DNA from: Mumia sp. ZJ1417
Lineage (GTDB): Bacteria > Actinomycetota > Actinomycetes > Propionibacteriales > Nocardioidaceae
Assembly (NCBI RefSeq): GCF_014127285.1
Contig: NZ_CP059901.1
Span: 1,612,001-1,676,000, forward strand
Reading direction: 5' to 3'
DNA length: 64,000 nt
This document shows, piece after piece, positions 54,950 through 64,000 of the stretch. A program made the position numbers and the translations under genes. The notes beneath the pieces are model-generated. The model saw only the letters and a program-made list of their open reading frames with translations, was not told where the DNA came from and did not search any database. Positions within the stretch are counted from its first letter, which is position 1; each line of letters starts with the position of its first letter.

Positions 54950-55785
54950 GCGCGCTCGCCGACCTGCTGGCGCGCACGCGCGCGGAGAACCGCCCGGCCC
55001 TGGTCGGCTATCTCCCCGCCGGCTTCCCTGACAAGCAGACCGCGATCGACGCGATGGTGGCGATGGTCGAGGGCGGTGTCGACATCGTCGAGATCGGTCT
55101 CCCCTACTCCGACCCGGTGATGGACGGCCCGACGATCCAGCGCGCCGCTGACGCGGCCCTGGCGGCCGGTACGAAGATCGCCGACGTGTTCGACACCGTC
55201 GAGGTAGTCGCCGCGACCGGTGCGCCGACGCTCGTGATGACCTACTGGAACCCCATCGAGCGGGTGGGCGTCGACACGTTCGCCTCCCGGCTCGCAGCGG
55301 TCGGCGGTGCGGGGCTCATCACGCCTGACCTGATCCCTGACGAGGCGGGGGAGTGGGTCGAGGCGTCGTCCGCGCACGGGCTCGACCGCGTGTTCCTCGT
55401 CGCCCCGTCCTCGACCGACGAGCGCCTCGCGATGACCGCGAAGGCCTCCAGTGGCTTCCTGTACGCGACGGCAGTGATGGGTGTGACCGGTGCGCGCGCC
55501 GCGACCAGCACGGCGGCGCCGGCGCTCGTCGCGCGCGTCCGTACCCACTCCGACATCCCGGTCGGCGTGGGGCTGGGCGTCAGCAACGGTGACCAGGCGG
55601 CCGAGGTCGGCGCGTTCGCCGACGCCGTGATCGTCGGCTCTGCCCTCGTCTCGCAGCTACTCGACGCGGGCACCGACACCGCCCGCGGCATCGCCGGCGT
55701 ACGCCGCCTGGCCGAGGACCTGCGTGCCGGCGTCGAGCGCGCCCGTACCCTCGTTCCCACCCCTGACAAGGGAGCCCTCCCGTGA
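54946..55785 (+). CDS. trpA: Tryptophan synthase alpha subunit TrpA
   Basis: A 279-residue barrel releasing indole from indole-3-glycerol phosphate. The catalytic pair Glu49 and Asp60 falls in [17 protein letters not shown], at the same numbers as the Salmonella enzyme. [16 protein letters not shown] is the phosphate loop region. ATG 54946 overlaps trpB by 4 nt and the stop overlaps lgt by 4 nt. Confidence 0.96.
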
Positions 55786-56777
55786 TCCTCGCCTCGATCC
55801 CGAGCCCGTCCCAGTCCGTCTGGGAGCTCGGCCCGTTCCCGCTCCGCGCGTACGCCCTGTGCATCATCGCTGGCGTCGTCGCTGCGATCTGGGTCAGCGA
55901 GAAGCGGTTCCAGGCCCGGGGCGGCAAGCCCGGCGCGGTCGCGGACGTCGCCGTGTGGGCGATCCCGTTCGGCCTGGTCGGCGCTCGCCTCTACCACGTC
56001 GTCACCAACCCCGAGCTCTACTTCGCAGAGGGTCGGGAGCCGATCAAAGCGCTCTACATCTGGGAGGGCGGCCTCGGCATCTGGGGCGCGGTCGCGCTCG
56101 GCGCGCTCGGGGCCTACATCGGCTGCCGTCGCCACGGCATCAAGTTCGCGCCGTTCGCCGACGCGCTCGCGCCGGGTGTCCTGCTCGGACAGGCGATCGG
56201 TCGCTGGGGCAACTGGTTCAACCAGGAGCTCTTCGGCAGCCCGACCGACAGCCCGTGGGGCCTCGAGATCGACGCGTCGCACCGACCGGTCGGCTACGAG
56301 CAGTTCGAGACGTTCCACCCGACCTTCCTGTACGAGTCGCTGTGGAGCCTCGCCGGGTTCTTCGTCCTCATCTGGGCCGATCGCCGCTTCAAGCTGGGCG
56401 GTGGCCGCGTGGTCGCGCTGTACGTGGCGATCTACACCGCGGGCAGGTTCTGGATCGAGGGCATGCGCATCGACACCGCCCACGAGTTCCTCGGCCTGCG
56501 CCTCAACCAGTGGACGTCGCTGGTGCTGTTCGTCGCGGCCGTCGCGTTGTTCGTGTGGCTCACCAAGACAGGCCGTGGTGCACGCGAGACGGTCGTCCAG
56601 GTCGACCCGTCTGCCTCTCGTGACGACTCTGCGGCGGACGACGACGCCGACGACTCGTCCGACGCCGGTGACGGCGACGCGGCGGTCAGGGATGACGCGG
56701 AGCCCGAGGGGGACGTGTCTGACGACACGGCTGAGGCAAGCCCATCCTTGGATGACGGCGACGGCTCCCGGTCGTAG
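55782..56777 (+). CDS. lgt: Prolipoprotein diacylglyceryl transferase Lgt
   Basis: A 331-residue membrane enzyme with seven helices that attaches diacylglycerol to the lipobox Cys of prolipoproteins. The signature GRWGNWFNQELFGSPTDSPW is intact, as are VGARLYHVVTNPE and HPTFLYESLW. The last 65 residues form a highly acidic Asp/Glu/Ser tail absent from E. coli Lgt, seen in several actinobacteria. GTG 55782 overlaps trpA. Co-transcription with trp genes is conserved in the phylum. LspA is at 29628. Confidence 0.95.
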   Translation: MILASIPSPSQSVWELGPFPLRAYALCIIAGVVAAIWVSEKRFQARGGKPGAVADVAVWAIPFGLVGARLYHVVTNPELYFAEGREPIKALYIWEGGLGIWGAVALGALGAYIGCRRHGIKFAPFADALAPGVLLGQAIGRWGNWFNQELFGSPTDSPWGLEIDASHRPVGYEQFETFHPTFLYESLWSLAGFFVLIWADRRFKLGGGRVVALYVAIYTAGRFWIEGMRIDTAHEFLGLRLNQWTSLVLFVAAVALFVWLTKTGRGARETVVQVDPSASRDDSAADDDADDSSDAGDGDAAVRDDAEPEGDVSDDTAEASPSLDDGDGSRS

Positions 56778-56780
56778 ATT
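56775..56780 (+). promoter_or_regulatory. -10 element TAGATT, leaderless start
   Basis: TAGATT, 6 nt before ATG 56787, begins inside the lgt stop codon. It fits the leaderless pattern. Confidence 0.5.
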
Positions 56781-56786
56781 CGTGGC

Positions 56787-57539
56787 ATGACCGAGGCACG
56801 GGCGCCGCAGGAGTCGTCCGGGGAGCCGTACCCGCTCCCCGATCCCGAGACGATCGGCAAGGAGCATCCTGACGTCACGGGCGGCTGGCTGCGCCCCTCG
56901 GTGTTCGGCGCCTCTGACGGTCTCGTGTCGAACTTCGCGCTCATCATGGGCATGGCGGGCGGCACGGACGACCCCAAGCCGGTGATCATCGCCGGCGTTG
57001 CCGGGCTGGCGGCCGGTGCCTTCTCGATGGCCGTCGGCGAGTACACGTCGGTGGCCAGCCAGGCCGAGTTCGCCCGTGCCGAGGTCGAGCGCGAGCGGCG
57101 CGAGATCTTGCGTCACGACGCGCAGGAGCAGGCCGAGCTGGCGTCGATGTTCGTCGCGAAGGGCGTCGACGAGAGCGTGGCGCGCGAGGTGGCCCAGCAG
57201 ATCCACAGCGACCCTGACAACGCCGTACGGGTCCATGCCCGCGAGGAGTTCGGTGTCGACACGGAGGACCTCCCCTCGCCGATGCTCGCGGCGGTCTCCT
57301 CGTTCCTCTCGTTCGCCGTCGGCGCGCTCATCCCGCTGCTACCGCTGATCTTCGGCATCACGTCGATGGTGCCGACGGTCGCCGTGTCGCTGCTGGCGCT
57401 GTTCGGGACGGGGGCGCTCGTCACGGCGATCACCGACCGCCCGTGGTGGTTCGGCGGTCTGCGTCAGCTCGTTCTCGGCAGTGCCGCCGCGGGTCTGACG
57501 TTCCTGGTCGGGACGTTGGTCGGCGGAGTCTCGGCCTGA
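56787..57539 (+). CDS. VIT1/CCC1 family iron/manganese transporter
   Basis: A 250-residue membrane protein. The first helix contains [20 protein letters not shown], typical of VIT1/CCC1 divalent-metal exporters of plants, yeasts and bacteria, then [20 protein letters not shown] with metal-binding Glu residues in a cytoplasmic loop (about residues 95-170), then three more helices. No ferritin-like domain is attached. It probably moves Fe(II) or Mn(II) out of the cytoplasm. It is leaderless and stands between lgt and gltB. Confidence 0.9.
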   Translation: MTEARAPQESSGEPYPLPDPETIGKEHPDVTGGWLRPSVFGASDGLVSNFALIMGMAGGTDDPKPVIIAGVAGLAAGAFSMAVGEYTSVASQAEFARAEVERERREILRHDAQEQAELASMFVAKGVDESVAREVAQQIHSDPDNAVRVHAREEFGVDTEDLPSPMLAAVSSFLSFAVGALIPLLPLIFGITSMVPTVAVSLLALFGTGALVTAITDRPWWFGGLRQLVLGSAAAGLTFLVGTLVGGVSA

Positions 57540-57747
57540 CACGCTCCGGTGTCCCCGTACGGACGAGACGTACCGCAGAGTCGGAGCCGGCAACAATCGT
57601 GTAACCTGGGCAGGCCATGTGAGGGCCAAGGTCGTCCCTTCGGTGTGGTTGTTCCCCGCTGACGGACCGGCATCTCGCACTTTTGAGCAACTCAGTCTTG
57701 CGAGCCCCCGTCCGCAGCGCCATAGCGATGACGACGGGAGAAGCGGC
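57540..57747 (+). other. gltB leader region, 208 bp
   Basis: A -10-like TAACCT at 57602-57607 predicts a start near 57614 and a leader of about 130 nt. In the leader an ATGTGA (57617-57622) makes a start-stop pair, and a GTG at 57619 is in frame with gltB, but neither has a convincing role. GGGAG at 57735-57739 serves gltB. No riboswitch structure was recognised. Confidence 0.4.
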
Positions 57748-60700
57748 ATGCGCGGGATTCCCCCAGCTCAAGGCCTTTACTCCGGCGAGGACGAGCACGA
57801 CGCCTGTGGCGTCGCCTTCGTCGCGACCCTGACGGGCCAGGCCACCCATGAGATCGTCGCGCAGGGCCTGACCGCCCTGCGCAACCTTGACCACCGCGGT
57901 GCCGTGGGCGCGGAGGTCGACTCCGGCGACGGTGCCGGCATCCTCATCCAGGTGCCTGACGCGTTCCTGCGTGACGTGGTCGACTTCGTGCTGCCTGAGG
58001 CCGGCTGTTATGCGGTCGGGATCGGCTTCCTGCCGGTCGACACGGACGCGGCGGCGACAGCCCGCAAGGCCGTCGAGGCGCTCGCGGCCGAGGAGGGCCT
58101 CGAGGTCCTCGGATGGCGCGAGGTGCCGATCGATCCGATGATCCTCGGCTCGACCGCGCGCGGCGCGATGCCGTCGTTCGCCCAGCTCTTCGTCGCCGAC
58201 GCGGCCGGTGAGCGTGCGGGAATCGCCCTCGACCGGGTGACGTTCGCGCTGCGCAAGCGCGCCGAGCACGAGCTCGACGTCTACTTCCCGTCGCTGTCCG
58301 CGCGCACGCTCACCTACAAGGGCATGCTGACGACCGACCAGCTCGACAACTTCTTCGCCGACCTCACCGATCCCCGGATCGCATCGGCGCTCGCGGTCGT
58401 GCACAGCCGGTTCTCGACCAACACCTTCCCGAGCTGGCCGCTCGCTCACCCGTTCCGCTTCATCGCGCACAACGGCGAGATCAACACCGCGCGCGGCAAC
58501 CGCAACTGGATGCGGGCGCGTGAGGCGCTGCTCGAGTCCGACCTGATCCCCGGCGACCTGACGCGACTCTTCCCGATCGTCGACCCGGAGGACTCCGACT
58601 CGGCGTCGTTCGACGAGGCGCTCGAGCTGCTGCACCTCGGCGGTCGCAGCCTCCCTCACGCCGTGATGATGATGATCCCGGAGGCGTGGGAGAACAACCC
58701 CGAGATGGACCCGAAGCTGCGGGCCTTCTATGAGTTCCACTCCACGATGATGGAGCCCTGGGACGGACCGGCCTGCGTCGTCTTCACCGACGGCACCCAG
58801 ATCGGGGCGGTGCTCGACCGCAACGGGCTGCGCCCGGGCCGCTTCTGGCAGACCGAGGACGGGCTCGTCGTGCTCGCCTCCGAGGCCGGCGTCCTCGACC
58901 TCGACCCCGCGACGATCGTCCGCAAGGGCCGCCTCGAGCCCGGGCAGATGTTCCTGCTCGACCTCGACGAGCACCGCGTGGTCGGCAACGACGAGATCAA
59001 GTCCGCGCTCGCCGGCGACCACCCGTACGAGGAGTGGCTCTACTCGGGCCTGGTCCGGTTCTCGGACCTCCCCGACATCGAGCACGTCGTCCACACCCAC
59101 GCGTCGGTGACGCGACGCCAGCAGGTCTTCGGCTACACCGAGGAGGAGCTGCGCATCCTCCTCGCGCCGATGGCGCGCACGGGTGCGGAGCCGATCGGCT
59201 CGATGGGCACCGACACGCCCATCGCCGTGCTGTCGAACCGCTCACGACTGCTGTTCGACTACTTCAACCAGCTGTTCGCGCAGGTCACGAACCCGCCGCT
59301 CGACGCGATCCGCGAGGAGCTCGTCACGTCGCTGCTCAGCACGGTCGGCGCCGAGGGCAACCTGCTCGACGCGACGCCGGCGTCGTGCCGCCAGCTGCAG
59401 ATGTCCTTCCCGGTGATCACCAACGACGAGCTGGCCAAGATCCGCCACGTCAACCGGCACGGCAACATGCCGGGCCTGTCGACGTACGTGGTGCGCGGTC
59501 TGTACGAGGTGGGCGGTGGCGCGGACGCGCTGCGCAAGCGCCTCGACGACCTGTGCACCGAGGTCTCCGCCGCGATCGCCGACGGCGCGCGCATCATCGT
59601 CCTGTCGGACCGCCACTCCAACCACGAGCTGGCTCCTATCCCGTCGCTGCTGATGACCGGCGCGCTGCACCACCATCTGGTCCGCGAGAAGACCCGCACC
59701 CGCGTGGGCCTGCTCGTCGAGACCGGCGACGTCCGCGAGGTGCACCACGTCGCGCTGCTGCTCGGCTACGGCGCGTCGGCGGTCAACCCGTACCTCGCGC
59801 TGGAGACGGCCGAGGACCTCGCCCGCAGCGCCGTCTACGTCGACGGAGTCGCACCCGAGAAGGCCGTGGCCAACCTGCGCTACGCGCTCGGCAAGGGCGT
59901 GCTCAAGGTGATGTCCAAGATGGGCGTCTCGACGGTCGCCTCGTACACGGGGGCGCAGATCTTCGAGGCCGTCGGCCTGTCCGGCGAGCTCGTCGCCCGC
60001 TACTTCACGGGGACGACCTCGCGTCTGGGCGGCATCGACCTCGGCGTCGTCGCGGAGGAGGTGCGGATGCGGCACGCCAAGGCGTACCCGACGTCCGGCA
60101 TCTCCGCGTCGCGCCGCCAGCTCGACGTCGGCGGCGAGTACCAGTGGCGCCGCGACGGTGCCGAGCACCTGTTCGACCCCGAGACCGTCTTCCGGCTCCA
60201 GCACGCGACGCGCGCGGGCCGCTACGACGTCTTCAAGCAGTACACGCAGCGTGTCGACGACCAGTCGGAGCGGCTGATGACGCTGCGTGGGCTCCTCAAG
60301 CTCAGGGAGGACGTCCGCCCGGCCGTGCCGATCGACGAGGTCGAGCCGGTCTCCGCGATCGTCAAGCGGTTCTCGACCGGTGCGATGTCGTACGGGTCGA
60401 TCAGCCAGGAGGCGCACGAGACCCTCGCTATCGCGATGAACCGCCTCGGCGGCAAGTCCAACACCGGCGAGGGTGGCGAGGATCCGGAGCGTCTTTACGA
60501 CCCGGAGCGTCGCAGCGCGATCAAGCAGGTCGCGTCGGGTCGCTTCGGCGTCACGGCGGAGTACCTCACGAACTCCGACGACATCCAGATCAAGATGGCG
60601 CAGGGTGCCAAGCCCGGCGAGGGCGGTCAGCTGCCCGGGCCGAAGGTCTATCCGTGGGTCGCCAAGACGCGTCACTCGACGCCGGGTGTCGGTCTCATCT

Positions 60701-62271
60701 CGCCGCCGCCGCACCACGACATCTACTCGATCGAGGACCTCAAGCAGCTCATCCACGATCTCAAGAACGCGAACCCGTCCGCGCGGGTCCACGTCAAGCT
60801 GGTCGCGGAGGTCGGTGTCGGTACGGTCGCCGCCGGTGTCTCCAAGGCGCACGCGGACGTCGTGCTGATCTCGGGCAACGACGGCGGTACGGGGGCGTCG
60901 CCGCTGACGTCGCTCAAGCACGCCGGCGGCCCGTGGGAGCTCGGCCTCGCCGAGACGCAGCAGACGCTGCTGCTCAACGGGCTGCGTGAGCGCATCGTCG
61001 TCCAGGCCGACGGGCAGCTCAAGACCGGCCGCGACGTCATCGTGGCGGCGCTGCTCGGTGCCGAGGAGTTCGGCTTCGCGACCGCTCCGCTGGTCGTGTC
61101 CGGCTGCATCATGATGCGGGTCTGCCACCTCGACACCTGCCCGGTGGGCGTCGCCACGCAGAACCGTGAGCTGCGCAAGAAGTTCTCGGGCAAGCCGGAG
61201 TTCATCGTGAACTTCTTCGAGTACATCGCCGAGGAGGTGCGCGAGCACCTCGCCGCGCTGGGCTTCCGCTCGATCGACGAGGCCGTTGGGCACGTCGAGA
61301 CGCTCGACTCACGTGAAGCGATCGCGCACTGGAAGGCCAGCGGGCTCGACCTGACGCCGATCCTGCACGTGCCGGCGCTGCCCGAGGGTGCGGCGCTGCA
61401 CCACACCACCGGCCAGGATCACGGTCTCGAGCGCGCGCTCGACAACGAGCTGATCGCGTTGTCCGCCGACGCGCTCGAGCGTGGCGAGCCGGTGCGGGCG
61501 CAGCTGGAGATCCGCAACGTCAACCGCACTGTCGGCACGATGCTCGGCCACGAGGTGACCAAGCGCTACCGCGGCGCGGGTCTGCCTGACGACACGATCG
61601 ACATCACGTTCACCGGGTCGGCCGGTCAGTCGTTCGGTGCCTTCGTCCCGCGCGGCATCACACTGCGCCTCGAGGGCGACGCGAACGACTACGTCGGCAA
61701 GGGCCTGTCGGGCGGGCGGCTGGTGATCCGGCCGTCGCGCGAGGCGGGGTTCGTCGCCGAGGAGCAGATCATCGCCGGCAACGTCATCGGGTACGGCGCG
61801 ACGAGCGGCGAGATCTTCGTCCGTGGCCGCGCCGGCGAGCGCTTCTGCGTCCGCAACTCCGGTGCGACGGCGGTCGTGGAGGGCGTGGGCGACCACGCGC
61901 TCGAGTACATGACCGGCGGGCGCGTCGTGATCCTCGGCGCCACCGGCCGCAACGTCGCGGCGGGCATGAGCGGCGGTGTCGCGTACGTCCTCGATCTCGA
62001 CCACGACCTGGTCAACCGCGACATGGTCGAGGTCCACGAGGTCGGTGACGCCGACGAGCTCAAGGGGCTCGTCACTCGGCACGCCGAGGAAACCGGATCG
62101 GAGGTCGCCCGCACGCTTCTCGCCGACTGGACGACCTCGCTCGTCCGGTTCACCGAGGTCATGCCGGTCGACTACCGCAGGGTGCTGCAGGCGCGTGCCG
62201 CAGCCCAGGAGGCCGGTCTCGGCGAGGACGAGACCACCGCAGCGATGATGGAGGCAGCGATCCGTGGCTGA
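57748..62271 (+). CDS. gltB: Glutamate synthase large subunit GltB (NADPH-dependent)
   Basis: A 1507-residue enzyme converting glutamine and 2-oxoglutarate to two glutamates. A short propeptide ends before the nucleophile in [13 protein letters not shown] (Cys at about residue 20), which must be exposed by cleavage. The class II amidotransferase domain is followed by the central domain, the FMN barrel ([32 protein letters not shown]) with the 3Fe-4S cysteines in [20 protein letters not shown], and a C-terminal GXGXG beta-helix ([18 protein letters not shown]). ATG 57748 has GGGAG 8 nt upstream. The stop overlaps gltD by 8 nt. Confidence 0.97.
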   Translation: MRGIPPAQGLYSGEDEHDACGVAFVATLTGQATHEIVAQGLTALRNLDHRGAVGAEVDSGDGAGILIQVPDAFLRDVVDFVLPEAGCYAVGIGFLPVDTDAAATARKAVEALAAEEGLEVLGWREVPIDPMILGSTARGAMPSFAQLFVADAAGERAGIALDRVTFALRKRAEHELDVYFPSLSARTLTYKGMLTTDQLDNFFADLTDPRIASALAVVHSRFSTNTFPSWPLAHPFRFIAHNGEINTARGNRNWMRAREALLESDLIPGDLTRLFPIVDPEDSDSASFDEALELLHLGGRSLPHAVMMMIPEAWENNPEMDPKLRAFYEFHSTMMEPWDGPACVVFTDGTQIGAVLDRNGLRPGRFWQTEDGLVVLASEAGVLDLDPATIVRKGRLEPGQMFLLDLDEHRVVGNDEIKSALAGDHPYEEWLYSGLVRFSDLPDIEHVVHTHASVTRRQQVFGYTEEELRILLAPMARTGAEPIGSMGTDTPIAVLSNRSRLLFDYFNQLFAQVTNPPLDAIREELVTSLLSTVGAEGNLLDATPASCRQLQMSFPVITNDELAKIRHVNRHGNMPGLSTYVVRGLYEVGGGADALRKRLDDLCTEVSAAIADGARIIVLSDRHSNHELAPIPSLLMTGALHHHLVREKTRTRVGLLVETGDVREVHHVALLLGYGASAVNPYLALETAEDLARSAVYVDGVAPEKAVANLRYALGKGVLKVMSKMGVSTVASYTGAQIFEAVGLSGELVARYFTGTTSRLGGIDLGVVAEEVRMRHAKAYPTSGISASRRQLDVGGEYQWRRDGAEHLFDPETVFRLQHATRAGRYDVFKQYTQRVDDQSERLMTLRGLLKLREDVRPAVPIDEVEPVSAIVKRFSTGAMSYGSISQEAHETLAIAMNRLGGKSNTGEGGEDPERLYDPERRSAIKQVASGRFGVTAEYLTNSDDIQIKMAQGAKPGEGGQLPGPKVYPWVAKTRHSTPGVGLISPPPHHDIYSIEDLKQLIHDLKNANPSARVHVKLVAEVGVGTVAAGVSKAHADVVLISGNDGGTGASPLTSLKHAGGPWELGLAETQQTLLLNGLRERIVVQADGQLKTGRDVIVAALLGAEEFGFATAPLVVSGCIMMRVCHLDTCPVGVATQNRELRKKFSGKPEFIVNFFEYIAEEVREHLAALGFRSIDEAVGHVETLDSREAIAHWKASGLDLTPILHVPALPEGAALHHTTGQDHGLERALDNELIALSADALERGEPVRAQLEIRNVNRTVGTMLGHEVTKRYRGAGLPDDTIDITFTGSAGQSFGAFVPRGITLRLEGDANDYVGKGLSGGRLVIRPSREAGFVAEEQIIAGNVIGYGATSGEIFVRGRAGERFCVRNSGATAVVEGVGDHALEYMTGGRVVILGATGRNVAAGMSGGVAYVLDLDHDLVNRDMVEVHEVGDADELKGLVTRHAEETGSEVARTLLADWTTSLVRFTEVMPVDYRRVLQARAAAQEAGLGEDETTAAMMEAAIRG

Positions 62272-63730
62272 TCCGAAGGGTTTCATGAAGACGCCGCGCC
62301 AGCTCGCGCCGCGGCGGCCGGTCGGGGAGCGCATCCACGACTGGAACGAGGTCTATCCCGGCACGCCGGGGCGGGCGCTCCTGCCGATCATCACCGAGCA
62401 GGCCGGCCGCTGCATGGACTGCGGCATCCCGTTCTGCCACAGCGGCTGCCCGCTCGGCAACCTCATCCCCGAGTGGAACGAGCTCGTCTGGCGTGACGAC
62501 TGGGAGGCGGCGCTCTCGCGGCTGCACGCGACGAACAACTTCCCGGAGTTCACCGGGCGCCTGTGCCCCGCACCGTGCGAGACGGCGTGCGTCGTCGGCA
62601 TCAACCGCGAGGCCGTGACCATCAAGAACGTCGAGGTGTCGATCATCGACCGCGCCTGGGATGACGGTCGCGTCACGCCCGAGCCGCCGGAGTGGCTCAC
62701 GGGCAAGACCGTCGCGGTCATCGGCTCGGGACCGGCTGGTCTCGCGGTCGCCCAGCAGCTCACGCGCGCCGGACACACCGTCGCCGTGTACGAGCGTGAC
62801 GACGCGCCTGGCGGTCTGCTCCGCTACGGCATCCCGGAGTTCAAGATGGAGAAGTCCGTCCTGGACCGCCGGATCGAGCAGATGACGGCCGAAGGCACCA
62901 TCTTCCGCAACGGCGTCGCCGTCGGGGTCGACCTGACGGGCGAGCAGCTGCGCGACCGCTACGACGCCGTGGTCCTCGCGACCGGCGCGACCGTACGCCG
63001 TGACCTGCCGACCGTCGGGCGCGAGCTCGGCGGCATCCACCAGGCCATGGAGTACCTCCCGCAGGCCAACCGTGTCGCCCGGGGCGAGAGTGTCGACGGC
63101 CAGATCACGGCCGAGGGCAAGGACGTCGTCATCATCGGCGGCGGCGACACCGGTGCCGACTGTCTCGGCACCGCCATCCGCCAGCAGGCCCGTTCGATCA
63201 CGCAGCTGGAGATCATGCCGCGTCCGAGCGAGGAGCGTCCCGGCCACCAGCCGTGGCCGACGTACCCGATGACCTACCGGGTCGCCTCGGCGCACGAGGA
63301 GGGCGGCGAGCGTGTCTACGCGGTCTCGACGCAGGAGTTCCTCGGCGACGAGGACGGCCACGTCCGTGCGTTGCGGATGGTCGAGGTCGAGATGGTCGAT
63401 GGCCGCTTCCAGGAGGTCGAGGGGAGTGTCCGCGAGATCCCGGCACAGCTCGTGCTGCTCGCGATGGGCTTCACCGGCCCGGAGACCGACGGTGTCGTCG
63501 CGCAGCTCGGTGCGAGCCTGGACGAGCGGGGCAACGTCGCGCGCGACTCCTCGTACATGACCGACATCGATGGCGTGTTCGCCGCCGGCGACGCGGGCCG
63601 TGGGCAGTCGCTGATCGTGTGGGCGCTCGCCGAGGGTCGCGCGTGCGCGGCCGGCGTCGACGCCTATCTCAACGGCTCGACCAACCTGCCTGCGCCGATC
63701 CTCCCCACGGAGCGTCCGCTCGTCGTCTGA
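62264..63730 (+). CDS. gltD: Glutamate synthase small subunit GltD
   Basis: A 488-residue flavoprotein that passes electrons from NADPH to GltB. Cysteine clusters [17 protein letters not shown] and [10 protein letters not shown] bind two 4Fe-4S centres. The FAD fold has [16 protein letters not shown] and the NADPH fold [30 protein letters not shown] is the late FAD motif. GTG 62264 overlaps gltB. It is the last gene before the long inverted repeat. Confidence 0.97.
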   Translation: MADPKGFMKTPRQLAPRRPVGERIHDWNEVYPGTPGRALLPIITEQAGRCMDCGIPFCHSGCPLGNLIPEWNELVWRDDWEAALSRLHATNNFPEFTGRLCPAPCETACVVGINREAVTIKNVEVSIIDRAWDDGRVTPEPPEWLTGKTVAVIGSGPAGLAVAQQLTRAGHTVAVYERDDAPGGLLRYGIPEFKMEKSVLDRRIEQMTAEGTIFRNGVAVGVDLTGEQLRDRYDAVVLATGATVRRDLPTVGRELGGIHQAMEYLPQANRVARGESVDGQITAEGKDVVIIGGGDTGADCLGTAIRQQARSITQLEIMPRPSEERPGHQPWPTYPMTYRVASAHEEGGERVYAVSTQEFLGDEDGHVRALRMVEVEMVDGRFQEVEGSVREIPAQLVLLAMGFTGPETDGVVAQLGASLDERGNVARDSSYMTDIDGVFAAGDAGRGQSLIVWALAEGRACAAGVDAYLNGSTNLPAPILPTERPLVV

Positions 63731-63732
63731 CG

Positions 63733-63806
63733 CCGTCCGCGTTGTGAAAGCAATCTGCCCCTTTCCGACCTCGGAAAGGGGCAGATTGCTTTCACAACGC
63801 GGACGG
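63733..63806. repeat. Perfect 36-bp inverted repeat with 2-nt loop after gltD
   Basis: 63733-63768 and 63771-63806 are exact reverse complements, separated by CC. The arm runs from CCGTCCGCGTTGTGAAAGCA through CTGCCCCTTTCCGA. It starts 2 nt after the gltD stop. As RNA it would be a 36-bp stem, far longer than an intrinsic terminator needs; as DNA it can form a cruciform. It may terminate gltBD, but the perfect identity suggests a mobile or selected element. See also 20289-20359. Confidence 0.9.
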
Positions 63807-63891
63807 GTGGGGGCGTCCCACCCTTCGAGAAATTCTGCTGACGAAACAACAAACTTCGTGGGTCGGGTCGCGCACGTCCGGCCACGCGTTC

Positions 63892-63897
63892 TAGGGT
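63892..63897 (+). promoter_or_regulatory. -10 element TAGGGT before pyk, leaderless start
   Basis: TAGGGT lies 6 nt before GTG 63904, in the same geometry as the other leaderless starts here. Confidence 0.5.
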
Positions 63898-63903
63898 TGA
63901 CGG

Positions 63904-64000
63904 GTGCGTAGAGCAAAGATCGTCTGCACCATTGGTCCCGCCGTCTGGTCCGAGGAGAAGATCCTCGAGCTTGCCCGCGCGGGCATGAACGTCGCCCGCC
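63904..64000 (+). CDS. pyk: Pyruvate kinase, N-terminal fragment
   Basis: The first 32 codons read [20 protein letters not shown], then [12 protein letters not shown], which is the N-terminus of pyruvate kinase (KIVCTIGPA and GMNVAR line the active site). The enzyme makes ATP and pyruvate from phosphoenolpyruvate and ADP. The gene is cut by the window end. GTG 63904 is chosen for the start of the family motif and the leaderless promoter. The gltB-gltD-pyk order is usual in actinobacteria. Confidence 0.93.
   Translation, partial: MRRAKIVCTIGPAVWSEEKILELARAGMNVAR

Noticed and set aside
57617-57622. ATGTGA start-stop pair in the gltB leader as a regulatory minimal ORF
   Set aside because: No convincing ribosome site at the right distance and the hexamer is expected by chance.

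Overview
The window is 64 kb of very GC-rich DNA from an actinobacterium. The gene set (mraZ-to-DivIVA division cluster with SepF and Wag31-type DivIVA, eukaryote-type IleS behind an actinobacterial T-box, PriA-type HisA, MoxR/DUF58/TgpA operon, PP-rich RDD and DUF4190 proteins) points to Propionibacteriales, most likely Nocardioidaceae. That family call is inference from gene order; no 16S or other marker is present. No rRNA, tRNA, CRISPR, insertion sequence or prophage was seen. Genes are tightly packed, many with 4-nt ATGA/GTGA overlaps, and almost everything is core chromosome.

Layout. (1) 1-5549: a secreted peptidoglycan-binding protein (partial), a DUF3040 membrane protein and a leftward moxR-DUF58-tgpA operon. 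(2) 5810-24967: the division and cell wall cluster mraZ-rsmH-ftsL-ftsI-murE-murF-mraY-murD-ftsW-murG-murC-ftsQ, a small membrane protein, then ftsZ-pgeF-yggS-sepF-yggT-divIVA, closed by a terminator. It is headed by a promoter overlapped by four MraZ boxes at exact 10-bp spacing. (3) 25100-31210: leftward ileS with its T-box leader, and rightward a histone-H1-like/DksA zinc-finger fusion, lspA and rluD. (4) 31352-38857: dnaE1, a DUF2567-like membrane protein, a baeRF/Vms1-type (possible ribosome hibernation or rescue) protein, a leftward membrane protein, a frameshifted ybaK and a Lon-N-domain protein.

(5) 38949-50367: histidine genes hisD-C-B-H, a Tat-exported sulfite-oxidase-like enzyme, hisA(priA)-hisF, a heterodimeric ABC exporter with one degenerate ATP site, then hisI and the Trp-associated membrane protein. 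Three separate 21-bp-period tandem arrays sit at the junctions around the inserted oxidoreductase and the ABC genes. (6) 50419-56777: small membrane proteins (HGxxPAAW, RDD, DUF2752, two DUF4190), trpC-trpB-trpA and lgt. trpE, trpD and trpF are absent; PriA is expected to cover the TrpF step. (7) 56787-64000: a VIT1/CCC1 transporter, glutamate synthase gltB-gltD, a 36-bp perfect inverted repeat and the start of pyk.

Together the window makes and polymerises lipid II, builds the Z-ring (FtsZ, SepF, DivIVA), replicates DNA (DnaE1), processes lipoproteins (Lgt, LspA) and supplies His, Trp and Glu. A recurring promoter form (TANNNT, 6-7 nt, then the start codon) suggests that at least eight genes are transcribed as leaderless mRNAs. 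The window is mostly ordinary biology. The least explained features are the 21-bp arrays, the two long hairpin repeats, the 5'-leader hairpin of the DksA fusion, the broken ybaK and the baeRF-type gene.
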